Source: Arthrobacter frigidicola
Lineage (GTDB): Bacteria > Actinomycetota > Actinomycetes > Actinomycetales > Micrococcaceae
Assembly (NCBI GenBank): GCA_003602285.1
Contig: QZVU01000002.1
Span: forward strand, 1-64,000
DNA length: 64,000 nt
Direction of reading: 5' to 3'
Shown: positions 1 to 10,883 of the stretch, one piece after another
How the letters are laid out: each line of letters starts with the position of its first letter
Numbering within the stretch: position 1 is the first letter of the stretch
Notes under the pieces: generated by a model
Databases searched by the model: none
The model's input: the letters and a program-made list of their open reading frames with translations, nothing else
Told to the model about the DNA's origin: nothing
Program-made: the position numbers and the translations under genes

Positions 1-44
1 GCAGACCAGCCAATTCAACCAATCAAAAAACAATCGGTATCAAC

Positions 45-77
45 AAACTTGGCACACTATTGAGTTCTCAAACAACA
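45..77 (-). promoter_or_regulatory. rRNA operon leader (box-type antitermination region)
   Basis: Read on the minus strand, this stretch (TGTTGTTTGAGAACTC... then AGTGTGCCAAG) matches the conserved leader that precedes 16S rRNA in Arthrobacter-like actinobacteria, recalled from family knowledge. It implies that an rRNA operon starts just beyond position 1 and is transcribed leftward. The 78-332 stretch upstream of it on the minus strand has no convincing gene and should hold the rrn promoters. One possible -10 hexamer, TAAAGT, lies at 137-132, but no clear -35 was found. Confidence 0.7.
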
Positions 78-332
78 GGCACTACCGGCACCAAAAACCC
101 TGAAAAACCAGGACCTCATCGCTCCGGAGCAACTTTACAAGCCTACCCGCACCAGCCCATCCCCGCAAATCGGCTGGTTTCCACCGTTCCGGCTGTTTCC
201 AGCTGGACCCCCATCCGGCTGGATTCTGGGATCGACAGATCCCGTTCCCAACCGTTCTTGTGGTCGCCATCCGACCGAGAACTTCGATCAGCGCGGATAT
301 AAACACTAGCACCCTTGAGGGCTGAATGTAAA

Positions 333-365
333 CCTCCGCCGGACCTCGGGGAGGTCCGGCGGAGG
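333..365 (-). terminator. Terminator after mak-glgB
   Basis: A perfect 15-bp GC-rich stem (333-347 with 351-365) closes on a 3-nt loop. On the minus strand it is followed by TTTACATT. It starts 13 bases after the glgB stop codon, as expected for the end of the glgE-treS-glgB operon, and separates that operon from the rRNA leader downstream. Confidence 0.75.
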
Positions 366-377
366 CTGGATGAGCAG

Positions 378-3300
378 TTACGCCTTGGCGGTCTTGGGTG
401 CCAGGTACAGCACACCCAAGGGGGGAACGCGCAGATCCGCGTGCGCGGGCTGGCCGTTGTGCCCACCCTCGATGGCAGTGATGGCGCCGTTCTCGACACC
501 GGATCCGCCGAACTGCTCTGCGTCGGTGTTGAGGACCTCGGTCCACTCCCCCGCCCAAGGCAGTCCGACGCGGAAGCCCTCGTGCGGGCCGCCGGCGAAG
601 TTGGCGATGCAGACGAGCGGGTTGCCCTGGTGGTCCCACCGGATGAAGGAGAGCGAGTTGCGTCCGCCGTCGTTCTCATCGATCCACTGGAAGCCCGCCG
701 GTTCGTTGTCCCGCGCGTACAGCGCCGGGGTCTCCCGGTACACCGTGTTGAGCGAGCGCACGAGTTCCTGCACACCGCGGTGCGGCGGGGTGTCACACAG
801 CCACCAGTCGAGGCCGTGCTGCTCCGCCCATTCCGACTCCTGGGCGAACTCCGAGCCCATGAAGATCAGCTGCTTGCCCGGGTGGGCCCACTGGAAGGCA
901 AGGTAGGCGCGCACATTGGCCAGCTGCTGCCAGCGGTCCCCCGGCATCTTCCGCAGGAGGGAGCCCTTGCCGTGCACTACTTCGTCATGGCTGATGGGGA
1001 GGAGGAAGTTCTCGGTGTACGCGTACACCATGGAGAACGTTGCCTTGCCGTGGTGGTAGGACCGGTTGACCGGATCCTCCGCCATGTACTGGAGGGTGTC
1101 GTGCATCCAGCCCATGTTCCACTTCAGCCCAAAGCCCAGGCCGCCGGCACTCGTGGGCCGGGTGACGCCCGGGAAGGCCGTGGACTCCTCGGCGATCATA
1201 ACGATGCCCGGTGCCCGCTTGTACGCGGTGGCGGTGACTTCCTGGAGGAAGGAGATGGCCTCGAGGTTCTCCCGGCCGCCGAGGCGGTTGGGCCGCCACT
1301 GGCCTTCCTGACGCGAGTAGTCGAGGTAGAGCATCGAAGCCACGGCGTCGACCCGCAGCCCGTCGATGTGGAACTCTTCGAGCCAGTACAGGGCATTGGC
1401 GACGAGGAAGTTGCGCACTTCCCGGCGTCCGAAGTCGAAGATCAGCGTTCCCCAGTCCATGTGCTCGCCCAGCAGGGGATCGCCGTGTTCGTAGAGCGTT
1501 CCGCCGTCGAACTTGGCCAGCGCCCACTCGTCCTTCGGGAAGTGGGCCGGAACCCAATCCATGATGACGCCGATGCCGGCCTGGTGGAGCTTGTCGACGA
1601 GGTACTTGAAGTCGTCCGGGTGCCCGAACCGGGACGTCGGCGCGAAGTACGACGTGACCTGGTAGCCCCACGAACCGCCGAACGGGTGCTCCGCGACGGG
1701 CATGAACTCGACGTGCGTGAATCCCTGCCAGGTGACGTACTCGACGAGCTGCTCCGCGAGGTCGCGGTAGCTCAGTCCGACGCGCCAGGAGGCGAGGTGC
1801 ACTTCATAGACGCTCATCGGCCCGTTGTGCGGGTCCTTTGAGGCGCGTTCGGTCATCCAGGCGTCGTCTTCGAAGGCGTAGCGGGACTCGACGACGCGCG
1901 AACCGGTCAGCGGCGGCACCTCGGTGCCGCGGGCCATCGGGTCGGCCTTTTCCCGCCAGTGCCCGTCGCTGCCGAGGATCTCGTACTTGTAGACGGCACC
2001 GGCCTGGGCACCCGGGATGAAGATTTCCCACACCCCCGAGCTGCCGAGTGCGCGCATGGCGTTGATGCTGCCGTCCCAGCCGTTGAAGTCGGCCTTGACC
2101 CGCACGGCCCGGGCGCTGGGCGCCCAGACGGCGAAGGAGACCCCGTCGATCGCTCCGAGCACCGAGGAGTAGTGCCGCACGTGGGCGCCGAGCGCAGTCC
2201 ACAGGGTTTCGTGCCTGCCCTCGGCAATGAGGTGCATGTCGATCTCGCCGAGGGTCGGGAGGAACCGGTAGGGGTCATCCACCAGCTGCGGTTCGCCGCC
2301 GTAGGCGACCTCGAGCCGGTAATCCGGGACGTGGCCCGGAGTTTCCGCGGCGACGGTCCCGACCCAGATGCCATTGTGTTCGTGCGTGAGTTCAGTCCGC
2401 CCGCTGCCGGTCACGACGACGACGGAACGCGCCAGCCGGCGCAGGGTGCGGATGGTGACAGTCCCGGAATCGTCGAGGTGCGCACCGAGCACCGCGTGCG
2501 GCTGGTGGTGGGTGCCCTCCGAAACCTGCTGCAGGACATCCTGCGGCACGGGGATGGGCGTGGGGTCCGCCGGCGGACCGGAACGCGCAGGGGTGCTCTT
2601 CGGCGTGCCGGATGCTGTACCTCCGGCAACCGACGGCGCCGCCGCAGGAGGGGAAACCTGGCCCGTAGTGGAGCCGACATTCGATCCGGCTCCGGTGGGA
2701 GCGGGCGGTGCGGCAGGGGGCTCGGCCGCGGCCCCCGGGGAACCACCTGACACTGCGCCGGCCATGGCGCCCACGGGTGCCGCCAAAGACTGGCCGGTCA
2801 GTGCGTGGCGGACGTCGCGTGCCGGCATTTCAACCCACTCGGGCCGGTTACGAAGTTCGTAGACCACCTCGTAGAGGGCCTTGTCGAGCCAAAGTGCCCG
2901 GAACAGCGGCGAAGCAGGGTCGACCTCGCGGCCCGCCTCGGAGGCATATCCAGCAAGGAACGCCGAGGTCGCCGCGGCGGCCCACTGCTCGCCGGCGAGT
3001 GCCTCCGGGGAACCTTCCGGCGATGCGCCGCGGGTCGCGGCAGCGTATTCGAGCGACCGGACCATTCCCACGACGTCGCGCTGCGGCACATCGGGGACGC
3101 TCCGCTCGGCGGTGGGACGCAGCGGTTCGCCTTCGAAGTCGAGCATGAGCCATGATCCGTCCGGAGCCCGCAGAATCTGCCCGAGGTGGAGGTCGGCATG
3201 GATCCGCTGGAGGGCGGGCAGCGCGTCGAGAGCGCGCACCTGGGCGAGGACGGCCTCGATCTCCTCGTTCAGCGGCCCGACGGCGGTGCCTGCCTCGGCC

Positions 3301-4175
3301 CAGGCCCACTCAATGCGCCGCGTGAGTGCGTCCTTGAACGCCTCCTGCTCTGCGGCGGTGGCCTGGCTGCTGCCAAACGCGCTCTCGAGCTGCCGGTGAA
3401 TCCGCGCCACGAGGGCACCGAGTTCGCGGGCCTCAGCGCTGAAGTCGGTTCCCGCCGAGGCGGCCAGCGAGGCGACGCGCCAGGCGTCAGTGCTGCCCTC
3501 GATGAAATCGCGCAGCACGCTCAGGTGGCCGGTGACGTGATTTCCGGGCTCGGTGTTCGGCAGTTGCCATTCGCCGGTGACCCAGCCGAAGGTGGCGGGA
3601 ACATCGGTTGAACCTTCGGCCGTCAGCCCCGCGCAGATGTCGACGTCGGGGCTCTTCCCCGCGGCGAGCACGCGGAAGAACTTCACGATCATTGAGGACG
3701 GTCCGGAACCGACGACGACCGACGTGTTTGACTGCTCGCCCTTCAGCACCTTGATCGGCTGCTTGGGGGTGGGCGTCGGCAGGTTGTCGAGGGCCAGGCC
3801 CTTCACGCGTCCGTCGGCACTGGCGCCCGAGACGCTCATCAGTTCGATCCAGGCGTCAACGAACGCCGGGTCGTGGGTGGCATCGTAGACCCAGCGCCTG
3901 CCGAGTTCAGGGTGGTCGACCTGCCCGACGAGCGCGGAGGCCGCCTCCGGAAGGGGCTCCGCCCGGTAGCTGAGGGGGACGTGGACGACGTCGGTGCGAC
4001 GGCCGGAGCCGACGGCGAGGAAATTTACCTCGAGGGCGGCCTGGCCGGTGGGGTCGTCCAGGACCGTCCCACCGACAACGGTGAGCGAGATGTCCTTGCC
4101 GCGGGCCGGGAACCAGCGCTGTGCCGGGAGCCACTCGGTAAGGATTTCAGGAAGAAACGGTGTGTGGGTTCCCAT
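378..4175 (-). CDS. glgB: Maltokinase - 1,4-alpha-glucan branching enzyme fusion
   Basis: A 1265-residue protein that joins two enzymes. Residues 1 to about 470 look like maltokinase (Mak/Pep2): an N-terminal [13 protein letters not shown] cap and a kinase core [10 protein letters not shown]...LDFEGEP near residues 320-345, giving maltose-1-phosphate from maltose and ATP. A linker rich in Ala, Pro and Gly (about 470-545) leads to a full GH13 branching enzyme. Its motifs are [32 protein letters not shown] (nucleophile Asp near 943), AEEST (acid/base Glu near 996) and [12 protein letters not shown]. It introduces alpha-1,6 branches. It is the last gene of the glgE-treS-glgB operon, and its ATG overlaps the treS stop (TAATG). 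Each half has roughly the usual length of the stand-alone enzyme, so both should be active. The fusion is known in this family, so the GlgB name covers only half of its likely role. Confidence 0.95.
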   Translation of the reverse strand: MGTHTPFLPEILTEWLPAQRWFPARGKDISLTVVGGTVLDDPTGQAALEVNFLAVGSGRRTDVVHVPLSYRAEPLPEAASALVGQVDHPELGRRWVYDATHDPAFVDAWIELMSVSGASADGRVKGLALDNLPTPTPKQPIKVLKGEQSNTSVVVGSGPSSMIVKFFRVLAAGKSPDVDICAGLTAEGSTDVPATFGWVTGEWQLPNTEPGNHVTGHLSVLRDFIEGSTDAWRVASLAASAGTDFSAEARELGALVARIHRQLESAFGSSQATAAEQEAFKDALTRRIEWAWAEAGTAVGPLNEEIEAVLAQVRALDALPALQRIHADLHLGQILRAPDGSWLMLDFEGEPLRPTAERSVPDVPQRDVVGMVRSLEYAAATRGASPEGSPEALAGEQWAAAATSAFLAGYASEAGREVDPASPLFRALWLDKALYEVVYELRNRPEWVEMPARDVRHALTGQSLAAPVGAMAGAVSGGSPGAAAEPPAAPPAPTGAGSNVGSTTGQVSPPAAAPSVAGGTASGTPKSTPARSGPPADPTPIPVPQDVLQQVSEGTHHQPHAVLGAHLDDSGTVTIRTLRRLARSVVVVTGSGRTELTHEHNGIWVGTVAAETPGHVPDYRLEVAYGGEPQLVDDPYRFLPTLGEIDMHLIAEGRHETLWTALGAHVRHYSSVLGAIDGVSFAVWAPSARAVRVKADFNGWDGSINAMRALGSSGVWEIFIPGAQAGAVYKYEILGSDGHWREKADPMARGTEVPPLTGSRVVESRYAFEDDAWMTERASKDPHNGPMSVYEVHLASWRVGLSYRDLAEQLVEYVTWQGFTHVEFMPVAEHPFGGSWGYQVTSYFAPTSRFGHPDDFKYLVDKLHQAGIGVIMDWVPAHFPKDEWALAKFDGGTLYEHGDPLLGEHMDWGTLIFDFGRREVRNFLVANALYWLEEFHIDGLRVDAVASMLYLDYSRQEGQWRPNRLGGRENLEAISFLQEVTATAYKRAPGIVMIAEESTAFPGVTRPTSAGGLGFGLKWNMGWMHDTLQYMAEDPVNRSYHHGKATFSMVYAYTENFLLPISHDEVVHGKGSLLRKMPGDRWQQLANVRAYLAFQWAHPGKQLIFMGSEFAQESEWAEQHGLDWWLCDTPPHRGVQELVRSLNTVYRETPALYARDNEPAGFQWIDENDGGRNSLSFIRWDHQGNPLVCIANFAGGPHEGFRVGLPWAGEWTEVLNTDAEQFGGSGVENGAITAIEGGHNGQPAHADLRVPPLGVLYLAPKTAKA

Positions 4176-5941
4176 TACTTAATAGCCTCCGGGATAGGTA
4201 TGACGGGCAGCGCCTCCGTGTGGGGCGATGCACTGTTCGAGCTGGCCGAACGCAGCCGGAGCCAGTAGAAGGCATGGCTTCCAAGGGTCAGGGTGATGTT
4301 GCCATCCTCCGCAAAGGCCGGGAAGGGCATTCCGCCGAAGAGGTCGCGCAGGCCCCTCCCGGCGAATTCGGGGAGGTGCAGGTTGGCTGCGACGGGGTGC
4401 TGGGAAAGGTTGAAGATGCAGAGCACCACTTCGGGACGCTCGCCTTCCGAGTTGCCCTCGTGAATCTCGCGGACGAAGGCGAGGACCGAATCCGCCTCGG
4501 TCGGCACGTTGCGGTAGTCCCCCAGGCCGAAGGCCGGGTGGGCACGGCGCACGGCCAGCATCTGGCGCATCCAGTGAAGCAGCGAACTTGAGGTGGCCAG
4601 CTGCGCCTCAACGTTGACGTGGTTGTAGTGGTACACCAGTGACTGCACCACGGGCAGGTACAGCTTGCCCGGGTCGGCGGTGGAGAAGCCGGCATTGCGG
4701 TCGGGGTTCCACTGCATCGGGGTGCGGGAGGCATCCCGGTCCTCGAGCCAGATGTTGTCGCCCATGCCGATCTCGTCCCCGTAGTACAGGAACGGGCTGC
4801 CCGGCAGGGACAGCAGCAGGGCGTGGATCAGCTCCACCTCGGACCGGGAGTTGTCGAGCAGCGGCGACAGGCGGCGGCGGATGCCGACGTTGGCGCGCAT
4901 CCGGGAGTCCGGGGCGTACCAGCCGAGCATCGCCTCGCGTTCCTCGTTGGTGACCATTTCAAGCGTGAGCTCGTCGTGGTTGCGCAGGAAGGTTCCCCAC
5001 TGGGCTCCGCCGGGGATCGCCGGCGTCTCCTTCATCGTCTCGATAATAGGGGCGGCCTTCTGGTCGCGCAGGGCGTAGAAAAGCCGCGGCATGATCGGGA
5101 AGTGGAAGGCCATGTGGCACTCCGCGCCGGTCTCGTCCCCGAAGTATTCGACGACCTCCTCCGGCATCTGGTTCGCCTCGGCGATGATGACGCGGCCCGG
5201 GTAGTTCTCATCGACCATCGCGCGCAGGTCCTTGAGGAACTCGTGCGTCTTGGGAAGGTTCTCGCAGTTGGTGCCCTCCTCCTCGAAGAGGTAGGGGATG
5301 GCGTCCGCGCGGAACCCGTCGATGCCCTGATCGAGCCAGAACCGCACCACATTGAAGATTGCCTCGATAACCTTCGGGTTTTCGAAGTTGAGGTCCGGCT
5401 GGTGGCTGAAGAACCGGTGCCAGAAGAACTGTCGGCGGACCGGGTCGAAGGTCCAGTTGGACTCCTCGGTGTCGACAAAGATGATGCGCGCGTCCTGGTA
5501 CTTCTCGTCGGTGTCGCTCCAGACGTAGAAGTCGCCGTAGGGGCCCTCCGGGTCGCGGCGCGACTCCTGGAACCAGTGGTGCTGGTCCGAGGTGTGGTTC
5601 AGGGGCAGGTCGATGATGACGCGCACGCCGCGGGCGTGAGCCTCGGCCACCAGCCGCTTGAAGTCGCTGATGGTGCCGAACTCATCAAGCACGTCGTAGT
5701 AGTCGGCGATGTCGTAGCCGCCGTCACGCAGCGGCGACTTGAAGAACGGGGGCAGCCAAAGGCAGTCCACGCCGAGCCACTGCAGGTAGTCGAGCTTGTC
5801 GATCAGCCCGGAGAAGTCACCCGACCCGTCGCCGTTGGCGTCCGCGAATCCCCGCACCAGTACTTCGTAGAAGACGGCCTTGCGGTACCAGTGGGGGTCG
5901 TGCGCAAGTCCGGGTGCATTGAGTTGGAAGGGGTTGGGCAC
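4175..5941 (-). CDS. treS: Trehalose synthase (maltose alpha-D-glucosyltransferase)
   Basis: 588 residues, a GH13 enzyme that interconverts trehalose and maltose. The start [21 protein letters not shown] is typical of TreS. The catalytic motifs are [13 protein letters not shown] (nucleophile Asp near 213), IIAEANQMP (acid/base Glu near 252) and [12 protein letters not shown]. The GTG start overlaps the glgE stop by one base (TAGTG), so translation is probably coupled. The maltose product would be phosphorylated by the maltokinase half of the next gene. Many TreS proteins carry a fused C-terminal maltokinase; here the kinase sits on GlgB instead, and TreS ends soon after the barrel and its C-terminal beta domain. 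Confidence 0.95.
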   Translation of the reverse strand: MPNPFQLNAPGLAHDPHWYRKAVFYEVLVRGFADANGDGSGDFSGLIDKLDYLQWLGVDCLWLPPFFKSPLRDGGYDIADYYDVLDEFGTISDFKRLVAEAHARGVRVIIDLPLNHTSDQHHWFQESRRDPEGPYGDFYVWSDTDEKYQDARIIFVDTEESNWTFDPVRRQFFWHRFFSHQPDLNFENPKVIEAIFNVVRFWLDQGIDGFRADAIPYLFEEEGTNCENLPKTHEFLKDLRAMVDENYPGRVIIAEANQMPEEVVEYFGDETGAECHMAFHFPIMPRLFYALRDQKAAPIIETMKETPAIPGGAQWGTFLRNHDELTLEMVTNEEREAMLGWYAPDSRMRANVGIRRRLSPLLDNSRSEVELIHALLLSLPGSPFLYYGDEIGMGDNIWLEDRDASRTPMQWNPDRNAGFSTADPGKLYLPVVQSLVYHYNHVNVEAQLATSSSLLHWMRQMLAVRRAHPAFGLGDYRNVPTEADSVLAFVREIHEGNSEGERPEVVLCIFNLSQHPVAANLHLPEFAGRGLRDLFGGMPFPAFAEDGNITLTLGSHAFYWLRLRSASSNSASPHTEALPVIPIPEAIK

Positions 5942-7980
5942 TAGTGCTTCCTCCTGACATAGAGAATGTGTGCCGGTTCCACATGGGCGTCCAGCCTGAC
6001 GTAATTATGTTCGCCCCAGTTCCAGCTCGAACCGGTGAGGAGGTCGTCGACGCGGAACGTGCCGTCCTCGTTTCGGTCGCCCGGATCGATCGACAGGGCG
6101 TCGAGATCCAGGGACACAGTGCTCTCGCGGGCGCTGTGAGGATCGACGTTCACCACGATGATGAGCGTGTCCTTGCCGTCCGCGGTCTCCTTGTGCTTGG
6201 AGAACACGACGGTCGCGGAGTCGGTGCTCGAGTGCACCGTGAGGTTCTCGAGGTCCCCGAGGGCCGGGTGCGCCCGACGGATCGCGTTGAGCCGCGTGAG
6301 GTACGGGGCCAGGGAACGCCCCTCGGCCTCGGCCGCAGCGTAGTCGCGCGGACGGTATTCAAACTTCTCGTTGTCGATGTACTCCTCGGCGCCCGGGCGG
6401 GCGACGTGCTCGAACAGTTCGTAGCCGGAGTACACGCCCCACAGCGGGCTCGCCATCGAGGCAAGTACCGCGCGGATCTTGAACGCCGCCGGGCCGCCGA
6501 ACTGCAGGAACGCCGTGAGGATGTCCGGGGTGTTCACGAAGAAGTTCGGCCGGAAGTACGGTGCCGAGACCTTGCTGACCTCCGTGAAGTACTCCTCGAT
6601 CTCCGTCTTGGTGTTCCGCCACGTGAAGTAGGTGTAGGACTGCTGGAACCCGGCACGCCCCAGGGCGTGCATCATCGCGGGGCGGGTGAAGGCCTCGGCG
6701 AGGAAGACCACGTCGGGGTGCTTGGCGTTGACCTGCGCGATCAGCCACTCCCAGAACTGGACCGGCTTCGTGTGCGGGTTGTCCACGCGGAAGATCTTCA
6801 CGCCGTGGTCGACCCACAGCAGCACGATCCGCAGGATTTCCTGAGGCAGTCCCACCGGATCGTTGTCGAAGTTGATCGGGTAGATGTCCTGGTACTTCTT
6901 CGGAGGGTTTTCCGCGTAGGCGATCGAACCGTCGACGCGCGTCGTAAACCACTCCGGGTGCTCGGTGACCCACGGGTGGTCCGGGGAGGCCTGGAGCGCG
7001 AAGTCGAGCGCGACCTCGAGGTTCAGCTCCTCCGCCCGCGCCACGAAGGCGTCGAAATCGTCGAAGGTGCCAAGGTCAGGGTGAATGGCGTCGTGGCCGC
7101 CGGCGGCCGAGCCGATCGCCCACGGCGAGCCGGGATCTCCCGGGGCCGCGGTGAGCGTGTTGTTCGGGCCCTTGCGGTGCGTTTCACCGATGGGATGGAT
7201 CGGGGGCAGGTAGACGACGTCGAAGCCCATGGCCGCGACCGCGTCGAGGCGCTTCGCGGCCGTGCGGAAGTTGCCGGAGATCCACCGGGCGGCGGCGGCG
7301 TCATACTCGGCACCCTCGGAGCGGGGGAAGAACTCGTACCAGGCCCCGCGTCCGGCCCGGTCGCGCTCCACCAGAATGGGGTAGGCCTTCGACGGGGTCA
7401 CCATGGAGCGGATCGGCTCGCGCTCGATCGCATCGAGGATGTCGGGGGTGCTGCCGGCCGAGAGGCGTTCCTCGACGCTGAACGCCGTGTCCCCAAGGGT
7501 TGCGGCGGTGCGGCGGAACAGTTCTGCGTCGCGGGGTGAGCGGTCGGCGGCGGCCCGGGTGAACAGGGCGGCCCCTTCGGCGAGCATGAGTTCGACGTCG
7601 ACATTCGCGGCGATCTTCACAGTCGCATCGTGGACCCAGGTCCCGTAGAGGTCCGACCAGCCCTCAATGGTGAAGGTGTTGAGTCCAACGGCGGTGGGGC
7701 GGAGCAGCCCCTGCCACCGGTCAAGGCCCGCGCCCACTGGTTGCAGCCGGATCCGCTGCACTTCCTTGCCCTCCGGGTCGTACAGCACCGCCGAGACGCC
7801 CAGTTGATCGTGGCCTTCGCGGAACACGGTCGCGCCGACGACGATATCCGCCCCGGGCACCGCCTTGGCAGGGAATTGGCCGCCCTCGACGACCGGGCTG
7901 ACGCCCGTGATGGGGATGCGGCCGAACCGCAGCCCTTCCGCATACGTGCCTTGACGTGGTAGTTCGCTAGATAGGGTCAC
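5941..7980 (-). CDS. glgE: Alpha-1,4-glucan:maltose-1-phosphate maltosyltransferase
   Basis: About 679 residues, GH13_3 family. It transfers maltosyl units from maltose-1-phosphate onto the growing alpha-1,4-glucan. The N-terminal domain has [22 protein letters not shown] and [10 protein letters not shown]. The catalytic region has [19 protein letters not shown] (nucleophile Asp near 398) and [10 protein letters not shown] (Glu near 427). It is first in the operon with treS and mak-glgB. The start is chosen at GTG 7980 because TAACGT lies 7 nt upstream, as in other leaderless genes here. A GTG at 7989 would add three residues, and neither has a clear ribosome binding site. Confidence 0.93.
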   Translation of the reverse strand: MTLSSELPRQGTYAEGLRFGRIPITGVSPVVEGGQFPAKAVPGADIVVGATVFREGHDQLGVSAVLYDPEGKEVQRIRLQPVGAGLDRWQGLLRPTAVGLNTFTIEGWSDLYGTWVHDATVKIAANVDVELMLAEGAALFTRAAADRSPRDAELFRRTAATLGDTAFSVEERLSAGSTPDILDAIEREPIRSMVTPSKAYPILVERDRAGRGAWYEFFPRSEGAEYDAAAARWISGNFRTAAKRLDAVAAMGFDVVYLPPIHPIGETHRKGPNNTLTAAPGDPGSPWAIGSAAGGHDAIHPDLGTFDDFDAFVARAEELNLEVALDFALQASPDHPWVTEHPEWFTTRVDGSIAYAENPPKKYQDIYPINFDNDPVGLPQEILRIVLLWVDHGVKIFRVDNPHTKPVQFWEWLIAQVNAKHPDVVFLAEAFTRPAMMHALGRAGFQQSYTYFTWRNTKTEIEEYFTEVSKVSAPYFRPNFFVNTPDILTAFLQFGGPAAFKIRAVLASMASPLWGVYSGYELFEHVARPGAEEYIDNEKFEYRPRDYAAAEAEGRSLAPYLTRLNAIRRAHPALGDLENLTVHSSTDSATVVFSKHKETADGKDTLIIVVNVDPHSARESTVSLDLDALSIDPGDRNEDGTFRVDDLLTGSSWNWGEHNYVRLDAHVEPAHILYVRRKH

Positions 7981-8113
7981 CCACAGCACGTTAGCGAGAA
8001 TTCAGGCGAAATGCTAAGGGGGCTTCGCGTAACACAACGATATCTTCGGCGTTTACGTAAGCGGTTACGCTCGCGTCTCCCCAGCGGAACGCAAGTGCGC
8101 TAGCGTAACCAAA
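7981..8113. promoter_or_regulatory. Divergent glgE / glgP promoter region with GCGTAAC repeats
   Basis: The intergenic region holds three copies of the heptamer GCGTAAC: direct at 8027-8033 and 8103-8109, inverted at 8064-8070. The related palindrome TTACGTAA lies at 8053-8060. The last copy overlaps a -10-like TAGCGT (8101-8106) placed 7 nt before the glgP GTG. On the minus strand TAACGT (7993-7988) is 7 nt before the chosen glgE start. The repeats are candidate operator half-sites for a regulator of alpha-glucan metabolism; the protein is unknown. Confidence 0.45.
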
Positions 8114-10726
8114 GTGAAGGCAATCCGTAGATTTACAGTCCGAACCGTCCTCCCCGAAAGCATCGCCCCGCTGGGCAAGCTGGCGGGCAATCTGCGCTGG
8201 TCCTGGCATCTGCCAACAACGCGCCTGTTCGAGGACATTGATCCTGCGGCCTGGGAAGCGAGCAACCGCGACCCAGTGGCCTTCCTCGGCTCCGTGACGC
8301 GCGAGAGACTGCAGCAGCTCGCGGCCAATAAGGAGCTCGTCGCCCGCATCCAGGAGCTCGGCGCCGACCTCGACAGCTACCTGGCCGAGCCGCGCTGGTA
8401 CCAGTCACTCGGCGAGGACGCCCCCCGCTCCATCGCCTACTTCTCCCCCGAGTACGGCATCAGTGCCGTACTGCCCCAGTACTCCGGCGGCCTGGGGATC
8501 CTCGCCGGCGACCACCTCAAGGCGGCCTCGGACCTCGGGGTGCCCCTGATCGGCGTCGGACTGCTGTACCAGGCCGGTTACTTCATGCAGTCGCTCTCCC
8601 GCGACGCCTGGCAGCAGGAGACCTATCCGGTGCTTGACCCGGACGGGCTCCCCCTCACGATGCTCCGCGAGGAGGACGGCACGCCCGCCCGCGTGGTCCT
8701 CCCGCTGCCCAACGGGCGCCAGCTGATCGCGCACATCTGGCGCGCCGACGTCGGCCGCGTTCCGCTGCTGCTGCTCGACTCCAACCTGCCCGCCAATGAC
8801 GAGGCGGCGCGCACCGTCACCGACAGGCTGTACGGCGGCGGCGGAGACCAGCGCCTTCAGCAGGAACTCCTGCTGGGCATGGGCGGGGTCAAGGCGCTGC
8901 GAATCTTCCAGCGCCTCACCGGCGCCCCGGCGCCCGAGGTGTTCCACACCAATGAGGGCCACGCCGGCTTCCTCGGCATCGAGCGGATCCGCGAACTGAT
9001 GGATTCGGCCAGCGAATCGCCCATGAGCTGGGAAGAGGCCCTCACCGCTGGCCGTGCCTCGACGGTGTTCACCACCCACACTCCGGTCCCGGCAGGTATC
9101 GACCGCTTCGAGCGGGCGCAGATCGAGCACTTCTTCAACGCGGGGCTGGCCCCGTCCGTGCCGACCGACAAGGTGCTGGCCCTGGGCGCCGAGAACTACG
9201 AGGGCGGCGACCCGGCAAAGTTCAACATGGCCGTCATGGGCCTGCGGCTGGCGCAGCGGGCCAACGGCGTCTCCAAGCTCCACGGCGAGGTGTCCCGCGG
9301 CATGTTCTCCGGGCTCTGGCCGGGCTTCGACACAAGCGAGGTTCCCATCACCTCGGTGACGAACGGCGTGCACGTCCCCTCCTGGGTCGACCCGCTGATC
9401 GCCGACTTCGCCCGCGAGAACTTCGGGGCCGAATCGGTCCTCGACCAGCGGTGGGCCCGCGTGTACGACGTCGCCGACGAGAAGATCTGGGCGCTGCGAC
9501 GGAGCATGCGCTCCAACCTTGTCGACGACGTCCGCGGCCGCCTGCGCTCCTCCTGGAAGAAGCGCGGAGCGGCCGACGCCGAGCTGGCGTGGACCGATAC
9601 GGTGCTCGACCCCGACGTTCTGACCATCGGGTTCGCCCGCCGCGTCCCGACCTACAAGCGCCTGACCCTGATGCTGCGCGATCCCGCCCGGCTCAAGGCG
9701 CTGCTGCTCCACCCCGAGCACCCGATCCAGCTCGTGGTCGCGGGCAAGTCCCACCCGGCGGACGAGCAGGGCAAGCGCATGATCCAGGACATGGTGCGCT
9801 TCACCGATGATCCGGAGGTCCGCCACCGCATCGTCTTCCTGCCCAACTACGACATCGCCATGGCGCGCATCCTGTTCCCCGGCTGCGACGTCTGGTTGAA
9901 CAACCCGCTGCGCCCGCTGGAGGCCTGCGGCACCTCGGGCATGAAGGCTGCGATCAACGGCGGACTCAACCTCTCGGTGCTCGACGGCTGGTGGGATGAG
10001 ATGTACGACGGCGACAACGGGTGGTCCATCCCGACGGCCAACAATGGGGCCTCAGCCGACGAGCGCGACGATATCGAGGCGGCGGCGCTCTACGACCTGC
10101 TCGAGAACCAGGTCGCTCCGCGGTTCTACGGTTCGGTGACCGCTGCAGCAGCCGGGTCGGCCGGCCCGTCGGAGCCGTCGCACGACGGCATTCCGCACCA
10201 GTGGATCGCCATGATCAAGCACACCATGGCGACCCTCGGCCCGGCCGTCTCGGCCGAGCGCATGATCCAGGACTACGTGGGCCACCTGTACCAGCCGGCC
10301 TGGCGGGCCGGCCGGGACGCCACCGAGGACCGGTACGCCCTGGCGCGGCGCACGGCCGCGTGGCGCACCCGCATCCAGGGCGGCTGGCCCGCGGTCCAGG
10401 TGGAGCACGTCGATTCCCTCGGCGTGAGCGAGGATCCGCAGATCGGTGACGCGCTCACGGTCAACGCCTACGTCGCCCTCGGCAACCTCGATCCCGCCGA
10501 TGTCGCGGTGGAGGTTGCGTACGGCCGGGCCGCCGGTGACGACGAGCTGAGCGACGTGACCCTCGCCGAACTGCGGGTCGCCGAAAACCTGGGCAGCGGT
10601 CGGTACCTCTTCACCGGGGACACCCGGATCGAACACTCGGGTTCGTTCGGCTACACGGTCCGGGTGCTGCCGCGCCACGCGACCCTGGCCTCCAGCGCCG
10701 AACTGGGGCTGGTCGTCAACGCGTGA
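8114..10726 (+). CDS. glgP: Alpha-glucan (glycogen/maltodextrin) phosphorylase
   Basis: 870 residues, GT35 family, of the type lacking close similarity to the E. coli or muscle enzymes (the alpha-glucan phosphorylase group seen in actinobacteria and Thermotoga). It releases glucose-1-phosphate from alpha-1,4-glucan ends. Visible features are PRSIAYFSPEYGI, QYSGGLGILAGDHLK, VFTTHTPVPAGIDRF and the pyridoxal-phosphate lysine region GTSGMKAAINGG (Lys near 612). The GTG start has no ribosome binding site but sits 7 nt after TAGCGT, which suggests a leaderless mRNA. It is divergent from glgE, so synthesis and breakdown of the polymer share one control region. Confidence 0.94.
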   Translation: MKAIRRFTVRTVLPESIAPLGKLAGNLRWSWHLPTTRLFEDIDPAAWEASNRDPVAFLGSVTRERLQQLAANKELVARIQELGADLDSYLAEPRWYQSLGEDAPRSIAYFSPEYGISAVLPQYSGGLGILAGDHLKAASDLGVPLIGVGLLYQAGYFMQSLSRDAWQQETYPVLDPDGLPLTMLREEDGTPARVVLPLPNGRQLIAHIWRADVGRVPLLLLDSNLPANDEAARTVTDRLYGGGGDQRLQQELLLGMGGVKALRIFQRLTGAPAPEVFHTNEGHAGFLGIERIRELMDSASESPMSWEEALTAGRASTVFTTHTPVPAGIDRFERAQIEHFFNAGLAPSVPTDKVLALGAENYEGGDPAKFNMAVMGLRLAQRANGVSKLHGEVSRGMFSGLWPGFDTSEVPITSVTNGVHVPSWVDPLIADFARENFGAESVLDQRWARVYDVADEKIWALRRSMRSNLVDDVRGRLRSSWKKRGAADAELAWTDTVLDPDVLTIGFARRVPTYKRLTLMLRDPARLKALLLHPEHPIQLVVAGKSHPADEQGKRMIQDMVRFTDDPEVRHRIVFLPNYDIAMARILFPGCDVWLNNPLRPLEACGTSGMKAAINGGLNLSVLDGWWDEMYDGDNGWSIPTANNGASADERDDIEAAALYDLLENQVAPRFYGSVTAAAAGSAGPSEPSHDGIPHQWIAMIKHTMATLGPAVSAERMIQDYVGHLYQPAWRAGRDATEDRYALARRTAAWRTRIQGGWPAVQVEHVDSLGVSEDPQIGDALTVNAYVALGNLDPADVAVEVAYGRAAGDDELSDVTLAELRVAENLGSGRYLFTGDTRIEHSGSFGYTVRVLPRHATLASSAELGLVVNA

Positions 10727-10730
10727 CCTC

Positions 10731-10762
10731 CGGTGGGCACCGCCGCCTGGCGCTGCCCACCG
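10731..10762 (+). terminator. Probable terminator after glgP
   Basis: CGGTGGGCA at 10731-10739 pairs with TGCCCACCG at 10754-10762, five bases after the glgP stop. A second GC palindrome follows at about 10769-10784. There is no T-run, so termination strength is uncertain. The rest of the gap up to 10883 shows no gene. Confidence 0.4.
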
Positions 10763-10883
10763 CTCCGCCGGCCACCGGGCCGGCTCCGCGGAGAATGCCT
10801 TCCGTCCGTTCCGGCCCGACGGCGGAGGAAACCGCCCGGAGCAGATGGGACCGCCGGAGCGGTATGCGGAGTAGCTTGAGGGC

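Noticed and set aside
60-302. Open frame of 80 codons on the plus strand in the rRNA leader/promoter region
   Set aside because: It overlaps the conserved rRNA leader and has no recognisable protein features; 78-332 is more likely promoter DNA.
315-1841. Open frame of 508 codons on the plus strand opposite glgB
   Set aside because: Antisense shadow of the branching enzyme; it would also cross the terminator stem at 333-365.
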